Positions 1 through 5,891 of a DNA stretch of 25,436 nt are shown here, one piece after another. The translations under genes were made by a program, and so were the position numbers. A model generated the notes under the pieces. That model was given only the letters and a program-made list of their open reading frames with translations. It made no database searches and was not told the DNA's origin. Source of the DNA: Opitutia bacterium (GTDB lineage Bacteria; Verrucomicrobiota; Verrucomicrobiia; Opitutales; UBA953); contig CANHRV010000006.1 in the NCBI GenBank assembly GCA_947463395.1, forward strand, positions 1 to 25,436. The letters are read 5' to 3'. Each line of letters begins with the position of its first letter. Position 1 is the stretch's first letter.

Positions 1-1
1 A

Positions 2-211
2 GAGTTTAAGGCCGAAATAGAAAAACTCTTTTCCTATAATCTCAAAAAGGAGCCGCCACTTACCAAAAAAGACCTCGATGAGGCGGCACTCTGTCTACGC
101 AGTATGTTTAATATCTTACGCTTGGAGGTTTATTTATATCTGAATAACGACTCAAACATCATGGAAAGACTGGGCTATGGTCGAAGCCGAGGTGGACCAA
201 TTTATCGGTAA
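2..211 (+). CDS. C-terminal end of an unrecognised protein (5'-truncated by window)
   Basis: An open frame enters from the left edge, runs 69 codons and ends in tandem stops (TAA then TGA). The visible part is charged and probably helical: a lysine/glutamate-rich start, then a leucine-rich stretch containing LRSMFNILRLEVYLYLN, and a glycine/arginine-rich tail ending GRSRGGPIYR. I recognise no family from this fragment. It is read as real because the frame is open, codon use resembles the neighbouring genes, and a terminator-like hairpin follows the stop. The start lies outside the window. Confidence 0.55.
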   Translation, partial: EFKAEIEKLFSYNLKKEPPLTKKDLDEAALCLRSMFNILRLEVYLYLNNDSNIMERLGYGRSRGGPIYR

Positions 212-216
212 TGATA

Positions 217-239
217 GATTAACCCCGATTGGGGGAATC
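217..239 (+). terminator. Terminator-like hairpin after the truncated first gene
   Basis: GATT-AA-CCCC, loop GATT, GGGG-G-AATC can fold into a hairpin with one asymmetric internal bulge, six bases past the first stop codon. No uninterrupted T run follows directly; T-rich sequence appears only about 20 bases later. It could be a weak intrinsic terminator separating the upstream gene from lexA, or simply a stable 3' end. Confidence 0.4.
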
Positions 240-307
240 TGATGTCAATTAGTGCTCCTTTTAGCATAATTTTGACATTTTCCTTTGTTTTTAATGCTTT
301 CTTGACA

Positions 308-337
308 GTGAACAAAGTTTCATCGAACATCCGTTCA
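308..337 (+). promoter_or_regulatory. Tandem LexA (SOS) boxes overlapping the lexA promoter
   Basis: CGAAC-ATCC-GTTCA (324-337) is a near-perfect GAAC-N4-GTTC palindrome, the type of SOS box known from Firmicutes and Actinobacteria. A second, weaker copy, TGAAC-AAAG-TTTCA (309-322), lies immediately upstream with centres 15 bases apart. A consensus -35 element TTGACA (302-307) sits just before them, so the boxes would cover the -10 region and transcription start. The right-hand box ends two bases before the lexA ATG. Negative autoregulation by LexA is the natural reading; the exact transcription start is inferred. Confidence 0.7.
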
Positions 338-339
338 CT

Positions 340-999
340 ATGGAATCCATGACCAAAAAGCAGAAGGCCATTTTGGACTACATGAAATCACATGTCAGCC
401 AGCACTCCTACTGGCCAAGCATTAGAGACATCCAAGCTAAGTTCCGCTTTGCCAGTACCAACGCCGTCTTCGGTCACTTACAAGCTCTCGAGCGCAAAGG
501 TTTTTTACAACGCATTCCCGGTGCAGCACGTGCTTACAAAATCGTTCCAGAAGCTGTCGAAGATCTTTCCGAAATGGTGATTCGCTATGAAGGTCCAGGC
601 GAGGAGGCTGTTCCCCTTACCTCCATTCCACTGATGGGTTCAATTGCCGCAGGTTTTCCTGATTACACTGAATCCTCTGGTGTCTTGGCAAGCATGCAAG
701 CCCCACTCACCGAAGGCTCGCGCCGTCGCCCACCTCAATCATTCGCTTTACGAGTTCGTGGTGACTCCATGATTGATGCTAACATCAACGATGGAGACAC
801 GGTCATTATCGAACCAGGCTCACCTAAACACGGTGACATTGTTGCTGCCCTTATCGATGGTGAAACAACCCTCAAGCGTCTCATCAAACAAGGCAGTAAA
901 ACTTATTTAAAAGCAGAGAATAAAAATTACCCTGAACTTTATCCCGTCACCGAACTGGTAATTCAAGGAATCGCCAAATCAGTCGTCCGTTCTATTTAA
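340..999 (+). CDS. lexA: LexA SOS transcriptional repressor / self-cleaving protease
   Basis: Represses SOS genes and is inactivated by RecA-stimulated self-cleavage. Residues 4-65 form the winged-helix DNA-binding domain (TKKQKAILDYM, then WPSIRDIQAKF and STNAVFGHLQALERKGF). The cleavage site is Ala104-Gly105 in SIAAGFP. The S24 peptidase catalytic serine is Ser143 in RGDSM and the catalytic lysine is Lys179 in ETTLKRL. At 219 residues it is slightly longer than E. coli LexA (202), with an acidic linker around residues 71-90. The ATG at 340 is used; ATG 349 (Met4) is an alternative. Neither has a ribosome binding site, and the SOS box abuts the start, so the mRNA may have little or no leader. 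Expression is probably autoregulated. Confidence 0.97.
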   Translation: MESMTKKQKAILDYMKSHVSQHSYWPSIRDIQAKFRFASTNAVFGHLQALERKGFLQRIPGAARAYKIVPEAVEDLSEMVIRYEGPGEEAVPLTSIPLMGSIAAGFPDYTESSGVLASMQAPLTEGSRRRPPQSFALRVRGDSMIDANINDGDTVIIEPGSPKHGDIVAALIDGETTLKRLIKQGSKTYLKAENKNYPELYPVTELVIQGIAKSVVRSI

Positions 1000-1056
1000 C
1001 CGTTTATCGCTCGATTTTTTCAGGGAACTCTTGAGCTTTTCAAGGGTCTACCACGT

Positions 1057-2106
1057 ATGCCTCGAAGCATTAAACTCTGGTTTTTTCTCTGTTTTTGCAC
1101 AGCAAAAGCCAGCTCCCCACTCGTCGCCTCGGACTATGCCATTGGCGTTGATATTTCCTACCTCAAGCAAGCCGAGGATCAGGGAACCGTCTTTAAGGTT
1201 AATAACCAAGCACAACCTGGATTAAAAATATTCCGCGATCATGGATACAACTGGGTGCGCTTGAGAATCTTTCACACTCCTTCGGCCCATTATCATCCCA
1301 AGCCAAATGATTTAGCCTACACCATTGCCCTCGCCCAACAGGCAAAAAAGTACGGCTACAAATTTCTTCTCGATTTTCATTATTCTGATACTTGGGCCGA
1401 CCCTCTTTACCAAAAGTCCCCTAAAGCTTGGCTGGGTAAATCGCCCGAAGAAGTCGAAAAACTTATTTTTTCTTACACGCGAGATACGCTAATAGCTTTT
1501 AGAGAAGCAGGTGCAGCACCCGATATGGTGCAATTAGGAAATGAAATTATTATAGGTCTGGCACATCCCTACGGAATCATTCCTGAAAATTGGCACGGCT
1601 TCACTCAGTTACTAAAAGCCGCCGCTCGTGGGGTTGAGGCCGCGAGCGAAAAAACCACCAAACCTCGCATCATGCTCCACATCGATCGCGGTGGAGATCT
1701 GGCGAAGACGCGATGGTTCTTTGATCAAATTAATCAATACGGAGTACCTTACGATGTCATCGGCCAATCCTTCTATCCCTTTTGGCATGGCAGTTTAGAT
1801 GACCTCCGACAAAATATGAAGTTTATGGCCGAAACCTACGGCAAGGACATCATGGTAGTCGAAGCAGGATACAATTGGAGGCCTGCGGAATACATTAACA
1901 AACCAGCGCCATTCCCAGAAACACCCGAAGGCCAGCGTGATTTCTTAAAAGCGGTGAATCGCATCGTTCAAGAAACACCCCAAGGTAAAGGCATCGGCAT
2001 CTTCTGGTGGGAGCCAGCGGTCGGTCTCAATCATCCCGATTTAAGAGGACGAGGCTACTTTGACGACCAAGGCAATGCACTGCCCATCATTAATGTCTTT
2101 AAGTAA
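1057..2106 (+). CDS. Secreted GH53 endo-beta-1,4-galactanase (arabinogalactan degradation)
   Basis: Glycoside hydrolase family 53, which cleaves beta-1,4-galactan side chains of pectin (arabinogalactan type I). The N-terminus is a signal peptide (PRSIKLWFFLCFCTAKAS), with cleavage probably between residues 18 and 25, so the enzyme acts outside the cytoplasm. The catalytic domain starts at GVDISYLKQAEDQG. The acid/base is Glu163 in QLGNEI and the nucleophile Glu269 in MVVEAGYNW; FHYSDTWADP and GIFWWEP are further family motifs. Length (349) is normal for a single-domain GH53. No other polysaccharide-utilisation gene is visible nearby, so it may act alone or with distant genes. It ends 11 bases before the convergent trhO. 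A weak AAGGG lies ten bases before the ATG. Confidence 0.93.
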   Translation: MPRSIKLWFFLCFCTAKASSPLVASDYAIGVDISYLKQAEDQGTVFKVNNQAQPGLKIFRDHGYNWVRLRIFHTPSAHYHPKPNDLAYTIALAQQAKKYGYKFLLDFHYSDTWADPLYQKSPKAWLGKSPEEVEKLIFSYTRDTLIAFREAGAAPDMVQLGNEIIIGLAHPYGIIPENWHGFTQLLKAAARGVEAASEKTTKPRIMLHIDRGGDLAKTRWFFDQINQYGVPYDVIGQSFYPFWHGSLDDLRQNMKFMAETYGKDIMVVEAGYNWRPAEYINKPAPFPETPEGQRDFLKAVNRIVQETPQGKGIGIFWWEPAVGLNHPDLRGRGYFDDQGNALPIINVFK

Positions 2107-2117
2107 AATTCTAAAAA

Positions 2118-3047
2118 TCAGCCACCCAACTGTTGCGCATTAGGGCGACCCAGTGTCTTTCCCTGAATGCAATAAGGGCAGGATTTTTCGACGACATAGT
2201 GGGGAGATTTTTGATCTTCTGCGGAAAGTGGCATCTGACAATTAAAACAAAGTACGGATCCTGTCTCTTTTAAGTCAGGCCCAACTCCCACGCGTTCGTC
2301 AAAAACAAAACACTCACCTTCGTAGTGAGCACCGCCCACTTCTTCAAAGTACTTCAAGATACCACCATCCAGTTGTAAAACATTCGTATAGCCTTCCATC
2401 TTCATGAATGGACCAGCCTTTTCACAACGAATACCACCCGTGCAAAACATCACAATCGGCTGCGTCTTGAGGGCTTCTGGTAACTGACGAACAGCTTTAG
2501 GAAAATCCCGGAAATGCATCACGCGGGCTGGAATTGCACCTTTAAACGTACCCATACGTACTTCATAATCATTACGCGTATCGAGCAAAGTAAGCGGACG
2601 ACCTTCATCTAACCACTGCTTTAGTTCCTGTGCTGTAATTTTGGGTGAAGGCTGACGAGCGGGATCCACGCCCTCGACACCAAAAGCGATAATTTCATTT
2701 TTAATTTTCACTAACATTCGCTTGAACGGTTGTTCGGTACTAGGACTTTCTTTCGGATTAATATCCGCCAAACCTGGAATACGACGAATCTCTCCCAAAA
2801 CTTGATCTAACTGTGCCACTGTACCTGCGATAAAAAAGTTAATCCCTTCCGGTGCCAAAAGAATCGTGCCTTTAACCCCCATTGTTCTACACAACTGTAA
2901 AAGCTGCTCCTTACGCGACTCAAGTTGATCGAGTGGCGTAAACTTGTAGCAGGATAAATTAATGATAGAACTCAAGCGAACCGAAGGATTAAAGTATCCT
3001 ATCGCCTTAGGCAAGTCGTCGTATCGACCGTATCCAGAAACGGGCAC
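2118..3047 (-). CDS. trhO: TrhO, oxygen-dependent tRNA U34 hydroxylase (rhodanese-like)
   Basis: TrhO (YceA) hydroxylates U34 of certain tRNAs using oxygen, the first step to (c)mo5U. The order is an acylphosphatase-like N-terminal domain (YKFTPLDQLE to GTILLAPEGINFF), a rhodanese domain with LLDTRNDYEVRMGTFKGA and the active-site loop MFCTGGIRCEKA, and a C-terminal cysteine segment with CFNC and CPYC pairs, as in the family. The furthest upstream start is GTG at 3047, giving 309 residues. The first 24 residues do not look like the usual N-terminus, and TTG at 2975 (MSSIINLSCYKF) is a plausible true start. With the GTG start only 17 bases separate it from the divergent trmO, which leaves little room for promoters. 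Confidence 0.93.
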   Translation of the reverse strand: MPVSGYGRYDDLPKAIGYFNPSVRLSSIINLSCYKFTPLDQLESRKEQLLQLCRTMGVKGTILLAPEGINFFIAGTVAQLDQVLGEIRRIPGLADINPKESPSTEQPFKRMLVKIKNEIIAFGVEGVDPARQPSPKITAQELKQWLDEGRPLTLLDTRNDYEVRMGTFKGAIPARVMHFRDFPKAVRQLPEALKTQPIVMFCTGGIRCEKAGPFMKMEGYTNVLQLDGGILKYFEEVGGAHYEGECFVFDERVGVGPDLKETGSVLCFNCQMPLSAEDQKSPHYVVEKSCPYCIQGKTLGRPNAQQLGG

Positions 3048-3064
3048 TTGTCATCTTCTACCGT

Positions 3065-3904
3065 TTGCATAAAAGGTTTCCTGACTCTTTTGCTTTGAGC
3101 GAGAAACTTACCATAACCCCTATCGGTTATTTGCGTTGTGCAAAATCGTTAAAATTTAACGCCCGCCATCAGCCCAACGAATCTCAATCCGAAACGAACG
3201 TTATCGAATTACTCTCGGGTGATATTTATCAAAAAGCCTTACTCGACCTCGATGGCTTCGATCGCATTTGGCTCATCGGATGGTTCCACCTTAATCAAGC
3301 CTGGCGTCCACAAGTACTCCCACCGCGGGGCCCAGCCAAACGCCGTGGAGTTTTTGCCACACGATCGCCTCATCGTCCCAACCCCATTAGCATTACCCCC
3401 GTTCAACTTTTAGAAATTAAAAAGAATAAGCTGATTTTGGGTCCATGCGATTTAATCGATGGCACTCCAATTTTTGATATCAAACCTTACATTCCTTCTT
3501 ACGATTCTTTTCCCGAGGCCAAAGCGGGTTGGATTGATGAAGTTGATGCCGAATTAAAAGCGCCTCCTTCTTATCAAATCATCTACTCGCCTCTCGCCCT
3601 TGAACAACGCCAATGGTTAAGTGAAAAATGGTCGATTGATTTTTCCGAACGTCTCCAAGAAATTTTATCCCGCGACCCTTCCCCTCATCGCACCCGAAGA
3701 ATTCGTGCACGTAAAGGAGACCTTTTTGATATTGGCTGCGGAGCTTGGTATGCCGTTTTTGAGATCACGGGTAAGACCATCACCATCCTCCATTTAAAAC
3801 CGTCTTTTGCCCTAAAGTTTCTCAACGACCCCCTTCGTCCCGTGATTCCTGATAAGCAGGCGCAGTTAGCTTTTCGGGCTACTTGGCCCGAATGCCTTGA
3901 TTAA
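3065..3904 (+). CDS. trmO: TrmO (TsaA), tRNA N6-methyltransferase for t6A37
   Basis: TrmO methylates N6 of t6A37 in ACY-decoding threonine tRNAs using SAM. The TsaA-like beta-barrel domain covers about residues 17-170: ITPIGYLRC, LDGFDRIWLIGWFHLN, PPRGPAKRRGVFATRSPHRPNPI (the diagnostic SAM-binding motif, split here by position 98-112) and LIDGTPIFDIKPYIP. The C-terminal domain contains RDPSPHRTRRI, the equivalent of RxDPRPAY in E. coli. Length 279 against 235 in E. coli, mostly from extra C-terminal residues. The start is uncertain: TTG 3065 or TTG 3095 (shorter, MSEKLTITPIGYL); neither has a Shine-Dalgarno. It is divergent from trhO, another tRNA modification gene. Confidence 0.93.
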   Translation: MHKRFPDSFALSEKLTITPIGYLRCAKSLKFNARHQPNESQSETNVIELLSGDIYQKALLDLDGFDRIWLIGWFHLNQAWRPQVLPPRGPAKRRGVFATRSPHRPNPISITPVQLLEIKKNKLILGPCDLIDGTPIFDIKPYIPSYDSFPEAKAGWIDEVDAELKAPPSYQIIYSPLALEQRQWLSEKWSIDFSERLQEILSRDPSPHRTRRIRARKGDLFDIGCGAWYAVFEITGKTITILHLKPSFALKFLNDPLRPVIPDKQAQLAFRATWPECLD

Positions 3905-3909
3905 TAAGG

Positions 3910-3979
3910 CAATCCGACCCCTTTCCTAGTCCAACCCTCTGTAGGGCAATCCACCTAGGCATTTATTCTGGTCGGATTG
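3910..3979. repeat. Nested inverted-repeat element upstream of dnaG
   Basis: A perfect 10-bp inverted repeat, CAATCCGACC (3910-3919) and GGTCGGATTG (3970-3979), encloses a second pair, CCTAG (3925-3929) and CTAGG (3955-3959), which encloses CCCT-CTGT-AGGG (3935-3946). The unit GGCAATCC also occurs twice in direct orientation (3908-3915 and 3945-3952). The whole 70 bases can fold as one long interrupted hairpin. It fills the gap between trmO and dnaG. Candidates are a REP- or MITE-like dispersed repeat, or a structured 5' leader of dnaG; the sequence alone does not decide. Confidence 0.55.
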
Positions 3980-4003
3980 GGAATTATTTTCGGTTGCTCC
4001 CCA

Positions 4004-4030
4004 CCCCTTGACATACACCCCTTGACAACC
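4004..4030 (+). repeat. Direct repeat of CCCCTTGACA just before the dnaG start
   Basis: CCCCTTGACA occurs at 4004-4013 and again at 4018-4027, a 14-base period. The second copy extends to CCCCTTGACAACC and ends directly before the GTG start. The 12-mer CCCCTTGACAAC (4018-4029) recurs in reverse complement at 5426-5437 inside the same gene. TTGACA is also the -35 consensus, but these copies lie too close to the start codon to act as -35 elements for dnaG. Confidence 0.5.
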
Positions 4031-5887
4031 GTGGCCCTCATCACCCGCAGATCTATCGACGAACTACGCCAACGAGCGGATATCGTCTCCTTAGCGAGTG
4101 ACTACACGCAAATGAAGCAACGAGGACGAGATTGGTGGGGCCTGAGTCCATTTAAATCTGAAAAAAGCCCCTCGTTCAAAGTCAATCCCGCCACGGGACT
4201 TTGGTACTGCTTTAGTACGCAACAAGGCGGTGACATTTTTAAATTAGTCATGGCACGCGAAGGACTCGATTTCCCTGAAGCCATCGAGCGCGTTGCCTTA
4301 CGTTTTGGTTATCAGTTGGAGTATGAAAAGGGAACCGAGTCGATGGCTGATCGCTCTTTACGTGCTCAGCTTTTAGACATTCATGAACTCGTAGCGGATT
4401 ACTGGCACCGCTGTTTTCTCGAGGACCCCGTTCACGGGGAATGGATTAAAAAATATTGGACAGAAAATCGTCGGTTTACTCCCGAAGTCGCCGATGATTT
4501 TAAAATCGGTTTCGCTCCTGTCGACGACTCCAAACTCATCCAAGGTTTACTCAAGAAAAACTTCACCAAAGAAGCCATGGGACAAACCGGACTCTTTTTC
4601 GGAGTCGATCGCGTGCCCGACCCTCTTCGCTGGCGCTGTCGTTTCCGAGGCCGTCTGGTCATTCCCATTCGCGATATCCAGGGTCGAGTCATCGCTTTTA
4701 CCGCACGGGCATTAGAGATTACCCCTGCAGATGACCCTTCGCGTGAGGCTAAATATGTCAACTCACCCGAAACTGAGCTTTTCAAGAAATCTCGTACCAT
4801 TTTTAATTTAGACCGCGCACGATTAAATCGAGAAGACCACGAACCCTTTGTTCTGGTCGAGGGTCAATTGGACGCCATTCGTTGTCACTCGATTGGAATC
4901 CACGGTGTTATCGCTGCTCAAGGTACCGCTGTCACTGAAGAACATTTGGCTCAGTGCCGACGATTTACCAAGCAACTCATCGTTTTTTTAGACTCCGATA
5001 CCGCAGGTCAAAAAGCTGCCTTGCGCCTACTACCTCTCGCTTTGAAAGAAGGCCTTGATATTCGCTTCCTCTACTTGCCAGGGGGGAAGGATCCTGATGA
5101 GTATTTTTCGACCCACACCGTTGAGGAATGGCCAGCTCTTTTACAAACATGTCGGAGTGCGATGCAATTCTGCGTTCAGTCCATCATTCCAGCGGGAGCG
5201 ACTTCAATGCCTTTGGCGAAGCGTTTATCACTTTTAGAGGACCTTTTCCCCATCGTTGAACAGGCTGGCGCAGAAGAAGTAGTGCGGGAGGCTCTCAATG
5301 AAGCGGCTCGTTTTGCCGGCATCGGAATTCGCGAAATGCACATGGCCTATGAACGACATTTAGCAACGGTGGCAGCCAGAAGACCCGCCAGCCAGTTAGC
5401 CCGCCCCACAACCCCCGAATCACCCGTTGTCAAGGGGGGGGGCTTGACAACCCTCGAAGATGACCTACTACTGCTCCTGTTCAAGCATGACGCTTACTTT
5501 GTCCCGGTTTCACAAACCCTACCTTTGGAATGGATTGATCGCTCCACGCGTTCGGGAATCTTGCTTGTCACCTTGCTCAACGAAGCTCTGCACGGACACT
5601 TTAGCAGCCTCAGAGATATTATCCCCACTTTAGACGAAGACTTACAACTGGAATGTGCCCGTCTCTCCGCTCTTTCCTCGTCAACCACCGATAATCCTCT
5701 CGAGACTCTCGCCAGCGTAAACCTTATCTTAAAATCTTTTCACCTAAGAAATATCCAAACCCAAATACGTCGCATCGATGCCAGCATCGCTGCTTGTGCA
5801 AGCGGAGAAATTGAAACCATCAATCGACTACAGGCTGAAAAAATCGCGCTTAGAAAAAATCAATCCACGCCCCCTTCCCTTTCTTAA
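4031..5887 (+). CDS. dnaG: DNA primase DnaG with degenerate zinc-binding domain
   Basis: Synthesises RNA primers at the replication fork. GTG 4031 is chosen because it gives the normal N-terminus (MALITRRSIDELRQRADIV); the frame is open further upstream to TTG 3977, inside an inverted repeat. Residues 1-100 are the CHC2-type domain, yet the four ligand positions read Ser39, Lys42, Cys60 and Thr63 (GLSPFKSEKSPSF, YCFSTQQGGD) instead of Cys-His-Cys-Cys. The RNA polymerase domain follows, with TOPRIM Glu277 (LVEGQLDA) and Asp321/Asp323 (FLDSDTAG) and GGKDPDEYF intact, so catalysis is expected. The linker at residues 466-474 is encoded by a hairpin with nine Gs. The C-terminal part should bind DnaB helicase. 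rpoD follows 4 bases later. 618 residues is normal length. Confidence 0.95.
   Translation: MALITRRSIDELRQRADIVSLASDYTQMKQRGRDWWGLSPFKSEKSPSFKVNPATGLWYCFSTQQGGDIFKLVMAREGLDFPEAIERVALRFGYQLEYEKGTESMADRSLRAQLLDIHELVADYWHRCFLEDPVHGEWIKKYWTENRRFTPEVADDFKIGFAPVDDSKLIQGLLKKNFTKEAMGQTGLFFGVDRVPDPLRWRCRFRGRLVIPIRDIQGRVIAFTARALEITPADDPSREAKYVNSPETELFKKSRTIFNLDRARLNREDHEPFVLVEGQLDAIRCHSIGIHGVIAAQGTAVTEEHLAQCRRFTKQLIVFLDSDTAGQKAALRLLPLALKEGLDIRFLYLPGGKDPDEYFSTHTVEEWPALLQTCRSAMQFCVQSIIPAGATSMPLAKRLSLLEDLFPIVEQAGAEEVVREALNEAARFAGIGIREMHMAYERHLATVAARRPASQLARPTTPESPVVKGGGLTTLEDDLLLLLFKHDAYFVPVSQTLPLEWIDRSTRSGILLVTLLNEALHGHFSSLRDIIPTLDEDLQLECARLSALSSSTTDNPLETLASVNLILKSFHLRNIQTQIRRIDASIAACASGEIETINRLQAEKIALRKNQSTPPSLS
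5426..5451. repeat. Perfect hairpin with G9 tract inside dnaG
   Basis: GTTGTCAAG (5426-5434) and CTTGACAAC (5443-5451) are perfect inverted repeats separated by eight Gs; with the last base of the left arm the G run is nine (5434-5442). It encodes VVKGGGLTT in the linker before the C-terminal domain of DnaG. The left arm plus three Gs is the exact reverse complement of the 12-mer at 4018-4029. Confidence 0.6.
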
Positions 5888-5891
5888 TCAC

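Noticed and set aside
1030..1044. CTTGA-GCTTT-TCAAG after lexA as a terminator
   Set aside because: Only 5 bp, AT-rich stem and no T tail; too weak to call.
3977..4030. N-terminal extension of dnaG from TTG 3977
   Set aside because: The extra 18 residues do not resemble primase, and the start codon lies inside the right arm of the inverted repeat; GTG 4031 gives the normal N-terminus.
4432..4800. 122-residue open frame on the minus strand inside dnaG
   Set aside because: Arg/Ser/Lys-rich antisense shadow of a well-conserved coding region; no independent signals.
5778..5891. Extension of rpoD upstream into dnaG
   Set aside because: The 38 extra residues overlap dnaG in another frame; the ATG at 5892 directly after the dnaG stop is the simpler start.
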